Below, piece after piece: positions 22,479 to 34,248 of a DNA stretch of 64,000 nt. Numbering within the stretch: the first letter of the stretch is position 1; the number at the start of each line of letters is the position of its first letter. Origin of the DNA: Ceratodon purpureus (Eukaryota > Streptophyta > Bryopsida > Pseudoditrichales > Ditrichaceae); contig CM026425.1 of NCBI GenBank assembly GCA_014871385.1, positions 5,358,496-5,422,495 on the forward strand, written 5' to 3'. The notes below the pieces were generated by a model that saw only the letters and a program-made list of their open reading frames with translations, made no database searches and had not been told where the DNA came from. The translations under genes were made by a program, and so were the position numbers.

Positions 22479-24823
22479 ATGGTAAGCCTAGCCTGAGAGC
22501 TTCTTGCAAAGTCCAAGTGGGTCATGTTCACCTTCGTTGTTGCAAAGTCCAATTGGTTTGAATTAGGTCACAATGGCTTACAGATTTTATCTTGAGCATG
22601 GAATTGCCACATTGATGTGCAAATACACAATATGGTTCAACTGTAGAAGAAATCAGCATGAAACTATTTGTCAAGTGTTCATCTAATCGTGCTGATTCCG
22701 AAGGAGCTGCACAAATGTGACAACATGGTTGATTGGAGGTTTCGTTGTTTTTGTGCAGGCTGAGTGTCTGACATGGAAGGATCTGTCTGAAGCTACGCTG
22801 GTGGAGATTTTGGAACCGAAAGAAACGTCAGAAATTCGAAGGTGGTGTCCTGAAATTCGCTTCCAAATTACGTCAATGCATTTCTCAGCAACTGGCTTAC
22901 ATGTCGAAGTTGATAAGCATCTGCTATACTGCTAAGCTTCCAGCTGTTTTGATGAAAACACTTCATGCTCCTCCATCTAAGTCTTCAATGCTTCATTATG
23001 TTGATGTTGATTGTGTCTTGGGGGCAGGAATGTACGGGATGCGTTCGGGATTCAGGATGATGGAGACGACCTTGCGGAAATTGTTGTCGACTTGTACTAC
23101 AACACAATAATGTATGCATCCTGCTGGCTCTTTTGATTCAGCTGCATCCATGCCACTCTGAAATATAATTTTATGTTTTTGGAAAGGACAACTAGTCGGT
23201 CACAGTGCACATCAATTCCATGTTCTGTCGTCACCTTCGACCTATCAACCCTAGTGATATAGTGATGGCAAATAATGTGTGACCATACTGAAATCTTCAC
23301 TTCACAACTGTGCATGTTCAACAACTTGTAAGCCTTGTCAACCACATGAATTATCCTTGCTGACCTTAACAGAGCCTGCCCAACAGATTCGCACAAGACA
23401 AGAGATTCACAATGGAGAAGATGTCTACGTTGGTTTCCATTGTAAAAGCCATCCACGAACAATCAACTGGTAGGTAATCTGGTGTGCTTGAATTAAATCC
23501 GGGTGCAGAGATAGTGGCACGTTTTAGAGTTTCCATTTGTGATGCAACTGGAATGGAAACGCCTCACTCACCTTGCTTGATTAAGTGGTCGTTGTGTGCA
23601 GTCGGGCGCATGCCAATGGACAAGAGTTGGGAGAAGGCGAAGCAGATTCTACTCACGCACAGTGTGCAACGGCCCCCGTTTTCAGTGGCCATCTTCTCCT
23701 TGGCAGACCTGCAGGCAATCACTCACTATTTGCTTCATACGTAGGTTCCAAAACCTGTAGCACGTTCTAGATAGTGATCTTTCTAATCATCAAACTTCAG
23801 CCTCAAATATCACAATTGGATACATTTCGGTGTTGCAGACTAGGGCTCTGATTCTCTCTAATATGTACTATACTTTGAGTGTAGTGATAGTGCTCTGCTG
23901 AAAGCCTTCTTCCAAACCGCCTATTCCAAGCTCAGGAGTTTTGCTTTCGGCACACTGATTAGCAGATCCCCTCATTCTATGATTCATCATGTGAAAACAG
24001 ATACTTCAGGCACTTCAAGATGTACCAGTATGCATTCATGCCAACATTCATACTCAACATCGAAACTCTGGAAACAGGCAACTTTGTGGAACTCCCACCT
24101 TATGTTTTCCAACTGAAGACGTTCATGCCTCAAGACGAGTATGATGAAGAACAAGAACGAATTCGGAAAGAGCAAGAGGTTTGTCATGCAGCTTTTCTTT
24201 CCCTCATGCTTAACAAAACCATTTCTTGGAATATATCCCTGAAGGATTTCATAGACATGATTAATGCAATGCCAATTCCGATACCTTCCTAACCCTACAT
24301 TGAACAGGACGAGGAGGCTCGATTAGCTGAAGAAGCAAGGTTAGCTGCAGAAGAGGAGCGCAAGCGAGAGATTGAAGCTGCTTACTTGGGTAATGATCTG
24401 AATTTACACCATCTCTGAAAATTACTCAAACCTTTCACTGGCAATTGTCCTCATGTAAAAAGATGTTCAATATCCACAACGTCGAAAATACATATTCCAC
24501 GACACTGAATGACTCTGAAGATCTTCAACATAGCCTAGAATATGACAGTCTGATCTAACAGTAAGTCACACATGCTATGTGTTGCAGCGGCAATACCTGA
24601 TGAGATCACCCAGAAGGTCATAGACGCATTGGAGAAGCATTTGGAAACCATGAAGAAAGAGCTGAATGAGCAGATTCATGTGACTGAAGACAAGGTCACG
24701 AAGAAGATAGTCGACATAGATAGCAGGCGCCCTCCTCCGAAGCCTGGAAGCATGCTTAGGACTGGAAGTAAGGCTGGAAGTATGCTCAAAGCCGGAAGTG
24801 TGAGAGGAAGTCTCAAGAAATAA
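22479..24823 (+). CDS. CFAP119: Cilia- and flagella-associated protein CFAP119 (CCDC189) homologue
   Basis: Eight exons: 22479-22481 (start codon only), 22759-22841, 23028-23111, 23387-23469, 23602-23740, 24001-24178, 24308-24389, 24588-24823; phases agree and give 295 residues. Family marks in order are a WKDLSEATLVEIL helix, then LAEIVVDLYYNT, FTMEKMSTLVSIVKAIHE, HSVQRPPFSVAIFSL, and FRHFKMYQYAFMPTFILN with a PP motif after it. A charged coiled coil rich in EEQERIRKEQE follows, and a Lys/Ser/Gly-rich tail ends the protein. Animal CCDC189/CFAP119 is needed for sperm tail and cilium motility, so here expression in flagellated sperm is expected. The one-codon first exon is an inference: 22479 is the only ATG after the last in-frame stop, directly before a gtaagc donor. 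The downstream exons are secure. Confidence 0.82.
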
Positions 24824-26990
24824 CCACAGCACCATCCAAGCCTTGGCAGATCCTGTCATTCAAATGAGTTTCTCTCTCTAGAATGATACTTGCTTTTGTG
24901 CTTGAATTCAACTAGAACTGCATCAAAACATAAGAAATGAAAAGAAATTAATAATGAAAATTTCAAAATTTTAAAAATTCAACTAGATCAGCTCACTACA
25001 AAACTGCATAGCAAGTGGGATTACATTTAACTTCATCAAGTCCCAATACCGGGCTAAAATTTTGCAAGACAGGACGCCAAAGTCATGAGAAAACCAACAA
25101 TGAAGTTGTGTAGAATACTGAGAATTTTGGGAAAGAAAATTAAACCTTTTCAACATGAGATGGAGCGACAGTGTGTGCATGGTCTGTGACTCTGACAAAT
25201 AAGTTGGATAGACATCTTTTTTCTAATGTACAAAAATTTCTTTCAAGTGCAATAGATGTTGTTTTAGAATTTGTATATTTCTCATGTTTGAAAATGCAAA
25301 TTAGAATTTTAATCAATCACAAAACTTAAAGCACACAGTTCTTTTTCAATTTTTTCACAGTTCATTTTTTGTACAAATGTACACTTCAAATATGTTTTGT
25401 ACTAGGACTTTTTTGTCACAATTTTTTTATATAATAAAAATTCCACTCCAACTTACCTACAACCAAATGTTCAATTTTTTTTTTATATCTAAACATAATA
25501 ATCTTCCAATCCATGAATCATCATGAGTCCAAATTCTATCCGTATCATCTACGACAAGTCCACTACAAAAACCACACAATATAAAACACAGCATACTAAA
25601 CACCATACTTTGCAAAAAGTTACCACCAACGCCAAAAAAAATTGTTTACCTCTTATTTTGGGGGAAAAGGAATGTGGAAGAAGTTTGATGAACAACTACC
25701 CAAGAGGTACCGTGAGCAAGAAACCATGACCTGCCCCTTCACCTGAAAAAACCTGGAGTCATTAGGCTCTTGGAGAGAACCAGGCACAGTACTCCTCCCT
25801 TCACTGGACAAGTCGCTTGTGGAAGAAGCGCACACGTCAGAATGACAACGTGAGCACGTGCCTCCGCACCCAGTCCCCAAATCTGCACCCAAATTGCAAC
25901 TGAATCTGGGAACGACTCCACCTTGAAGCTGATCAGTAAGTTAACAAACGAATACTTCAACAATACCATTGGATCGCCTCTGGGCAGTGGCCACCACGGC
26001 ACTTGGCACTTGGGAAGTTGGAATATACTTTAATCCTTAAAATAATATGACCATGAGTCCATGACCTGAATTTGGGTGCCTTGGAAAGGACAATGTATAC
26101 CAACCACTTGCAGAGTCAACTTCGCTGGAGACAGATGAGAGTGAGTGAATGCACGAACTCTGTTTTCTGCATTCCGTGGGGTTTGTTTTAACAGAATGTC
26201 GACATGCTCCTTTGGAGCCTACCTCACTTGGTGCACCTATTCTCCTCACCTTCCATGACTGTTTTGTTACAGTAATTGTCGCTGTGGGGCCGTATGTGCC
26301 ACCTATGTGGGATCTTCAGCGTTTCCTAGATTCGGAAGATTCTGTGGACTTTGGGTGATTTTTGGACTTCTGTTTTGAAAACTTTGGAAGCGTAGGCATT
26401 TTGGTTGTACCGTCATGAGTGTGTATATGCAGAATGTATTACGCATATCCACTTTCAGGTTATCCGAAATGTGACATGCATTGTATACTAGTAACGAAAA
26501 CAATTATTTTGGAGCCTCATTTTATTATATGCTATACAAATCAATTCCAAAACTCAACAGCCATATGTTCACACAACATTCTAAGAGCTAAATTAGCGTC
26601 TGTTTGCCTCATGAAATAAACAATCAAACAGAAATTTAGAAACTTGCAGAGAACATTATAAGTTGCCGAAAGAAATTCCTAGCACTCACAACACATTATA
26701 CATCTCAAAATACCACACGTATACAAACCATAAGTGCAAATAAATAAAATGGAGATGATCCGTTTTCATTTGAAAAACCATTCTTGTAATCTATTTTCTC
26801 CTATCTTTCCCCTTTCAACTTCTCTTTGGTCTAAAAATTATAATCAAGCCACTTTGACCTAATACAAGGAGTAATTTTCATATGAACAAATGGATAGGCT
26901 CCATTTCTCCCATTTTATTTTATTTTAATTTCACATCTTTTATAAAAATACTCCAAGTTCAAGCAGTTAGAACAAAAACTTCTAGAGTCC
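24824..26990. other. AT-rich intergenic region, no gene seen
   Basis: 3' flank of CFAP119 followed by AT-rich spacer. The moderately GC-rich stretch at about 25,650-26,350 contains short open frames on both strands, but none shows a known domain or consistent splice borders. Confidence 0.5.
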
Positions 26991-26994
26991 ACTC

Positions 26995-27290
26995 CTCAGG
27001 TCCCTGATCAGAACTTCCCTGAGAGCATCCCCAGTAAGGCCTGAACCATAAACCTGTAAACGGAAAGATGTGGAAAGACGTGAATTGCGGTTCAGGCCAA
27101 GTTTGTATTCAAGCGTGTAAGCCTGTAATTTACAGGTTGAAACCTGGTTTTGGAAGGTTTTTTGGGGCAAACCTATAAACCTGTAAATGGATTTAGAATG
27201 TTTTGCATCGGAAAGACACTCAGGTTTGGGAGAACGACGTTCTCAGGTTTACAGGTTTAGAGGCTTACAGGGCTGAGAACCATTCCCCTA
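26995..27290. repeat. Fold-back repeat with alternating inverted motifs
   Basis: The word aaacctgtaaa appears at about 27,050 and 27,180 and its inverse, tttacaggtt(t), at about 27,130 and 27,248. The outer parts (cccagtaaggcc on the left, and the inverse of ggcttacagggctgag on the right) are also imperfect inverses. The layout resembles a small MITE; no clear target duplication was identified. Confidence 0.45.
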
Positions 27291-27569
27291 AAGAAATTTT
27301 TTTTTAAAAAAAATCAAAAAATCACAAAATCAAAAAACTTACAAAGCGCCCCTACAGCCACCACACCACCCTCCAAACGATGAGAATCAAACCCGTACAC
27401 AAAAACTCCACCACACCCAACCCCCAAAAGATCCAACCCCCAACCCAATAATTTCGCAATGAGTCCATCCCACCCCGACCCTTCCACGAAACCAACCCCC
27501 ACCCCACCAAACCCCCAAAAAGGAAAAAAAACAAATCAAATATTCCAAAAAAGTAAAAGTAATCCCATG

Positions 27570-27973
27570 TCGCCATGCAAGGCAGGATGTGGTCATGAGT
27601 CCCCGAACCAGCCCTCGAATGGGCCCTGTCGGACCCCGGATGACCTCATTCGAACCAAGTCACAGAAAGCCCAAAGCCCAAAGGCCACAGCCCGAGACGT
27701 GAGCAATCCGCGGGCGATGTGCTCATCGGAGGCCCCCGTCGAGCGCTCTCACTGGCTGCGCACCCCGTCGGCGACTCCCCCGGTGGGCCCCCGCACCCGC
27801 AGTGTTGCCATCGCCCCCGTGACGACACCCCCAAGCTCCCACTGTTGGTTTGCTCTCGCACACTCCAACTCCACCACGGCCTCGAATGAGCTCACAGCCC
27901 TCGTATATAGTGGTGAGTCTTGCACGAATCCTTTCGCTTTTCCTACCTGGCGGAGGCCCGATTCGCTCTCCAG
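27570..27973 (+). promoter_or_regulatory. GC-rich promoter and first leader exon of the ZIP gene
   Basis: A GC-rich, CpG-containing island follows an AT-rich spacer. A TATA-like tatatag lies at 27904-27910. A leader exon would start ~25-35 bp downstream and end at 27973, before a gttggc donor. The long open frames on both strands here come from high GC content and do not resemble proteins. Confidence 0.5.
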
Positions 27974-28457
27974 GTTGGCTTGTGTTGGTTTGCTTGTTGA
28001 TGGTTCAGGAGGTCGTAGCATGGGGGATTGTAGGAGGGTGGGATGGTGAGTGGGGATGCATGATGTGAGTGGGGAGGTTGGGATGAGGTTGGGATGGTGA
28101 GTGGGATGGTTGGTTGCTGCATGTTGGTGTTTGTTGGGGAGTGTTCTGTTAGGTGAGTGGGATTGTCGATGGTTGGGTGTGTGAGTTTGTTGCGTTTTTT
28201 TTGCCGCCTCGTTTGGGGGTTTTTGTTGGTGACGTTTTGCATTCATCTAGTGTTCGAGTGGAATTCTTTCCTGTGATGTTCATGAGATCTGGATTTTTTG
28301 TTGCAACTAGGTTGGGGCGTTGGTTTTTGTTGAGCGTTTTTTGAGTGTTCGTGTTTCGTGTTAGAATTGGAGTTTTTAGTTTTTGAATTATTGGTTTTTT
28401 TTTTGGTTTTTTGTTTTTGGATTATTTCTAAAATTGTTGTGTTCTTGTGTCTTGCAG

Positions 28458-28542
28458 CGAATGTTTGGAAGGAGTTCCGAGTTGCCGGTCTCGTCCAGCA
28501 ACTTTCTGCATAATTTATTGAAGCTACCTTCTGAGGAGTTGG
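28458..28542 (+). other. Second leader exon of the ZIP gene with an in-frame upstream ATG
   Basis: Bounded by a cttgcag acceptor and a gtatgt donor. The next exon begins at 28696 after tgcag. An ATG at 28461 is in frame with the ZIP start at 28713 once the 28543-28695 intron is removed, with no stop between. It would add 33 residues (beginning MFGRSSELP) and give a 365-residue protein. The added segment is not a hydrophobic signal peptide and its ATG has a weak context, so I treat it as leader or an alternative start. Confidence 0.5.
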
Positions 28543-28712
28543 GTATGTTTTTAGCCTTGGTTCTGGGTTTGAGGTGTTGTTTTTTTTTTGTGTTACTGAA
28601 AGGGATGTTTGTGGAGGTGTTTTGTATGGTTTGTTGCGAGTAATGTGATGACAGTGAAGGTTGTTTTGCTGAATATTTTGCATGTTGGAGTGCAGTTAGT
28701 GGTACTGTAGAG

Positions 28713-29863
28713 ATGTCGTCAGCGGATTGCAGTCCTGCGGGAGCTGATAGTTGTTACGACAAAGACGCCGCAAATCGTTTGAAGGCTGCAGCGATTGCTG
28801 TGATTTTCTTCGCTAGTGCTTTGGGCGTGTTGATCCCCCTCATTGGCCGTCGGAGCCACTTTCTCCGGACTGATGGAAACCCTTTCTTCATTGCGAAGGC
28901 GTTTGCGGCGGGAGTGATCCTGGCGACCGCGTTCGTGCACATGCTGCCGACTGCGCACGACACTTTGGCCAATCCCTGCCTTCCTGAGGATCCCTGGGGC
29001 AAGTTCGCATGGGCAGGTTTTATTGCAATGTTGGCTGCCCTCGCCACGCTTGTGATGGATTTCGCCGCCACCGAATTCTACATGCACCGTCATGGTCACA
29101 GTCACGGAGAAGACAAGATTAGCGACTCAGCTGTAAAGAGTGGTAAGCCAAGTCCTGAAATCTCTTCAAATTTACTGCTTATTTAGTCCTCAAAATGTTT
29201 AGTAGAACTTGATTCATGTATGGATGTCTTCGTTTTGACATTGTAACAAACATCCATGGAATACGCTAATTAAACTTTTTTTAATCTTTTGCAGATGATG
29301 TCGAGAGTAACAATCATCATGGTCAAGTCATGGCCCACCCCCACATCCACGAGCACGTTACCGACGACTCAGCGTTCTCGAACGTGAGACATATCGTTGT
29401 AGCGCAAGTGTTTGAGTTTGGAATCGTTGCGCATTCGATCATCATTGGCATCACGGTTGGAGTTTCCAGCAGTCCGTGCACCATCAGACCCCTGTTCGCT
29501 GCACTCACCTTCCACCAGTTCTTCGAAGGGTTTGCACTCGGAGGATGCATCGCCCAGGCTGGGTTCCGCAACATGACCGCCTTGGTCATGGGGTTCTTCT
29601 TCGCCATCACCACCCCATTGGGCATTGCCATCGGAATGGGCATCTCCACGACCTACAACGAAAACAGCCCCAAGGCACTGATTGTTCAAGGCGTGTTTGA
29701 CTCTATCTCTGCTGGTATCCTCGTTTACATGGCCCTGGTGGACCTCATCGCTGCTGACTTCCTCAGCAAACGAATGCGGAGCAGCCGGCAGCTTCAGCTC
29801 TTCGCCTTCCTCGCCCTCTTCTTGGGATCTGGTTGCATGTCCGTCCTCGGAATTTGGGCTTGA
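28713..29863 (+). CDS. ZIP-family (IRT-like) divalent metal transporter
   Basis: Two coding exons from this start: 28713-29142 and 29295-29863, joined within a codon, 332 residues. Eight membrane helices are expected: three before a variable cytosolic loop that holds His clusters ([10 protein letters not shown], and HPHIHEH after the splice), and five after it. Helix 4 carries [10 protein letters not shown] and helix 5 carries [11 protein letters not shown], the conserved metal-binding His/Glu pair of the family. The N-terminal segment has a Cys pair ([10 protein letters not shown]) as in plant IRT/ZIP proteins. The likely substrate is Zn or Fe and the likely site the plasma membrane; metal specificity cannot be read from sequence. 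The protein ends in MSVLGIWA, the usual compact family end. No metal-responsive element was identified. Confidence 0.93.
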
Positions 29864-31320
29864 GGCCGGCATCCCCTTGTAATAATCTTACCCAGGTCCT
29901 CACTTCTCTCTGGATTGCCGCGCTACATATACCATTTATCTGTAGTGCACAAATTTTGAAGAATTAGCTAGAATACTCGGGGCTCAACCCCTCCTGCATA
30001 TACCTCAACTTGTATAAAAGAGTTTTTAAAATTTTGTTCACTTCTCCTACATCCTTTGTTCTGTGGAACTTCTTTGCTATTTATCTGGTGGTGGTTTATT
30101 TGTATGATACTGTGTCGGTTCTCATGATGGCTTTGACGTCTCTGTTGAGGTATTGTAATAACTTCGACCACTGGGCATTGTTAGTGGATTATCATTGTTG
30201 AAATGAATCATTGTCCGGGCGACTTCTTGAGATTACTTCCAGCCTGCGTGTGGCAAGTTTTATGTGTTCCCATTCTAGCGTATATTTTCCATTTATTTTG
30301 TGATGAGACGGTTACTTTCTGGAGCATAGCTGTGATGATCATTAGTCCTAGTGACTTTGCCGATGACGCATTGGTAACTCGTACTCAGTACAGACACTTC
30401 CTGTTTGTCTGTCGAGGATGCAGTGATCACCATGATCACCAGTGCTGATCTTTCACACAATTTACACTTCTACACGGTACCAAATACATGTGCAATCTAC
30501 TTCTAGATTTTCGCAACTTTATAATAAGTACATGCTTGTTACTGGACTGGTTTTTTAGTGGGTTGGAGAGGTATTCCATTGGTGTGGGAGTCTGCACTAA
30601 TGATGAGTGAAAGTCTGTGTGTGAGTTATCTTCACTATCGTCAATCTTCTAAACTTACGTCATATCCTGCAAAGGTTCTTTGTGATCATGATAGAGTTCA
30701 AATTGTTTCGACTTCCAAGGTTACAATTCAAATTTATAAAGTTCACCTTAAGTTCAGGGCCCCCGTGGCCCTTGGCAGTTGTATTTCATCTTGCAGTAAT
30801 TCTAAAATGATTACGTGTCTTCAAAAATAAAAAATAAAAAATAAAATTTATAAAAAGACCTTTATGTTGATCCTCTTAAGATGATGGATTTGGTAAACAA
30901 GAAAATTGTCATATTGTTGAGATGCCATACCTTTGAACAAATTTTTCAAGAAAATCTTAAGTTTCCATCTAGTTCTAAATGATAAAAAATGAATTGAATT
31001 TTTTTTAGTTATAAATTCTATTGCCACTAGATGAAAATTATTCACATTTTCTTTAAAATATAATAATTTGAAGGGGAAGTGAAATGACAATTGAGGTTGA
31101 ATAGAAGGTTTAAATCATGTGTTACTCTACGTAGGAGTTGTATTAAAAAGAGACTTTTGAATAAGAAAATTGAATTGTGCCAAAATGTATTGTACAATTG
31201 TTATTGTTGTACAATCAAATATTGTATTAGTGAGATTACATTGAATCTCTAATTCCCTAGGCTTGTTACAATGAAATGAAACTATAATTTAAATTTATTT
31301 CATGCTTTATGAATAAACGA
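29864..31320. other. Intergenic region downstream of the ZIP gene, no gene seen
   Basis: The first few hundred bases should contain the 3' untranslated region. The open frames at 30,010-30,450 have no family resemblance. From about 30,800 the sequence turns AT-rich. Confidence 0.5.
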
Positions 31321-31324
31321 TGTT

Positions 31325-31535
31325 ATTTATATACAGCAAACAACTTTGTTGCAATGCAAGAGAAGAAAGCGCAAGAATTGCATTGGCCATTGGGAAACAT
31401 AAAAAAAAACATGTGAACCTTTAGGAACATAATGAAATTGTGGACGTAATATTTGGATGATTTCATTACATGGTATTGTGACGAATATCATGAAGGGTAG
31501 TGACATGGTATTGTGACAATGTTTCTTTGACAGAA
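31325..31535 (+). repeat. Dispersed repeat R3, copy a
   Basis: Direct repeat of 32995-33225. Both copies contain ttgttgcaatgcaa, agaattgcattggccattgg, aaacataa.g.aattg and two instances of gacatggtattgtgac or its variant. Both are diverged and non-coding. Confidence 0.8.
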
Positions 31536-32885
31536 TAGACAAGGATATTCTTCATCTTTTGCTATAAAATCAACTCTCACAATGTGACATTTGTAAATGA
31601 TACCATAGCTACATTTAGCAAACTCTCAACTTCCATTCTAAAAAATAACTGCATATTCGAGTGGAAGAAAATGCAACAAAGATCCATCTAACAAATCTTT
31701 GTTTATGCCATGTACTTATTGTCAAGGTTCAACTACTAATTTACTTAGCTCATAATCAAACCAAAAACTTTATTCAATAAAGAGATTTAATCAGGATCTA
31801 CAAGATTTAGAATCTGATTAACTCAAACTTTTTAATTCCCTATTGCATTTTTAACCTCCTCATTCACCAGACTCTAAAATCTTCCGGGAGATACTTAGTT
31901 CTTTCCATATTCAAATTCATTATCAAAAAAATTATTTAGCAATATTTATTCGACATGTCTTTTATAGTCTTCAACATCTTTGCCATTACTACTCAAAAAC
32001 ATACGAGGTAAACGATTCTCAAGACAACCATCAACCAATTTACTATATTCTTATAAATTTGTTTGGAAGGATCTAAGAAGGTGGTAGAAGTATCTAACAA
32101 AAGAATTAATCAATCTAAAGGAACCGCTCATGAATCACATGAAAATGTCAATAAATCTAAGAAAAGAAGTAAAGAATTTAAGAAAGAAGAAAAAATTTCA
32201 ATCATAGTTGAAACCCGGGAACCTTTGGCTTTGTGAGTATGGCCCTGTATCAAAAATTCCAGTTTATAAGCTAGTATCAGATATACATCAATGAATTGAG
32301 AAAAACTTGAAGCCTATGAAGAGGAAAAAGAGTGACAAGGTACATTCTGTTGATCAACATTATTTTATTTATTTGAAACCAAAGATCAAGGACCAATAGA
32401 AAAGAAAAAGGCTAATAAAAGGGGGTTCAGAAGTTAGTGAAAATAATTTTCTTAGAAGGAGAAGAACAATTCAGTAGCTGTATTTGATAGTGTTGGATCA
32501 ACACTATCTTCTCCGGAGAGAAAAAAACTGAAAGTTATTTGTAAAAGAGTAGCAATGGCTACCTTAAATAATGGGTTCAGATGTTCATATTAAACTGCAA
32601 TAATTAAATAATAGTATTAATAAATTTATTCATTGTGAGTTATATGGAAATGTCCCTTATCCCATTTTATACTGTTTTTTTTTAATTTTGTACAAATTTT
32701 TATAAAGTCAGATAGTATATCCATTGATATATACTATTGTGAACGGTAAGAATAAATTTGGATATTGAGTTTGTGATCAAATAGCCACATTTGTATTAGA
32801 AATTATGACAATGCTTCAAAATTTGGGCATTTTCTTGAATTATAATCTTCTATTAACTAAATACAATTATTACTTATGTGATTTT

Positions 32886-33225
<340 letters not shown>

Positions 33226-33679
33226 AATTGATTGATTTCTTTATTAAAGATCATGCAAACTAGAAGCATTCTTTAATGTTATCCCAAAAAAAATCTAATT
33301 CTAAGAATTTTTGGCATAAACTTTAGTAAGAAAAGGTTGCCAATGATTTTAAGAAGTTTTTTCTTATATATCAATAAGATTGCACCAATTCGCAGTAGGA
33401 GATATAATTAAGAGCAAAAAAAAATAAAAATCAGAAATGGTATTCATTGAATATGACTTGCAAAGCACTACCTGGATTAATAAAAGACAAAGTAGAATTT
33501 AGAATGATTTTAATATTTTCATATTAATTTGTTAGATTTTAATCTTTCCCAAGTTTTCAATAAGTGACCTTGAAAATATTTAATATCAAATATAAACTTT
33601 TTTATGAAGATTTAAGTAAATTAAGTAATTAGAAGATGAAAGACATCTTTTGTTACAATATTTAAATTGAATCACTTCA

Positions 33680-34248
33680 AGGTAATAAATGTCAAAATCG
33701 TAATTGCAATATAATCATCAATCCTCAAACAAATGGTGTATTTTCTTTTGCAGCTCTTATAATGCACTTGTTCCTAGTAACAGTGTTTTTCTATACTCAA
33801 AATGGTTTAAATTTTAAATATGGAATATAAATCAAATGGACACAATAGGACTTGTCTAACTGAATTTGGATTGACAATGAGCCATTCAAATGATCAATAT
33901 TTAGATTTGATGGTCTAAGGTCAAAATTATCTTAGTGCATCCTATACTTTAACCACCCACTTATCATGTTTGGTAATGTTTTTATTATTTAATGATAATA
34001 GATAGATTTATGACCCGATTAAATTATCTTAAATTATTTTAAGAATTGTGCAATATATTGTTAAATATGAATACTTCTATGTTTATTGATTTTAAATTTT
34101 ATCAACCCTAGCCTATATAACAACCTTTAAAATAAAATAGATCATTAACAAATTCTAAACTATAAGTTAGAAAAATGACTATATGAATGTCTCTTTGTAT
34201 AAATTTACATGAAATGCCTTATTATCACTTTAAATTATTATTGTTATC
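33680..34248 (+). repeat. Left half of a duplicated ~1 kb segment (copy 1)
   Basis: Matches 40432-40935 nearly base for base over its last ~300 bp, including acttatcatgtttggtaat and agaattgtgcaatatattg. It starts in both places at ggtaataaatgtcaaaat. It is cut off at 34248 by the hAT-type element and resumes at 39820. Confidence 0.9.

Noticed and set aside
27459..28246. Overlapping long open frames on both strands
   Set aside because: A GC-rich promoter region with Pro/Ser/Thr-rich translations and no family resemblance; it precedes the spliced ZIP leader.
29369..29872. Minus-strand open frame of 167 codons
   Set aside because: Antisense shadow of ZIP exon 2, which has clear transmembrane and metal-site motifs on the plus strand.
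30010..30450. Two hydrophobic open frames downstream of the ZIP gene
   Set aside because: They are probably 3' flanking sequence; no family resemblance and the starts are not supported by any leader or splice signal.
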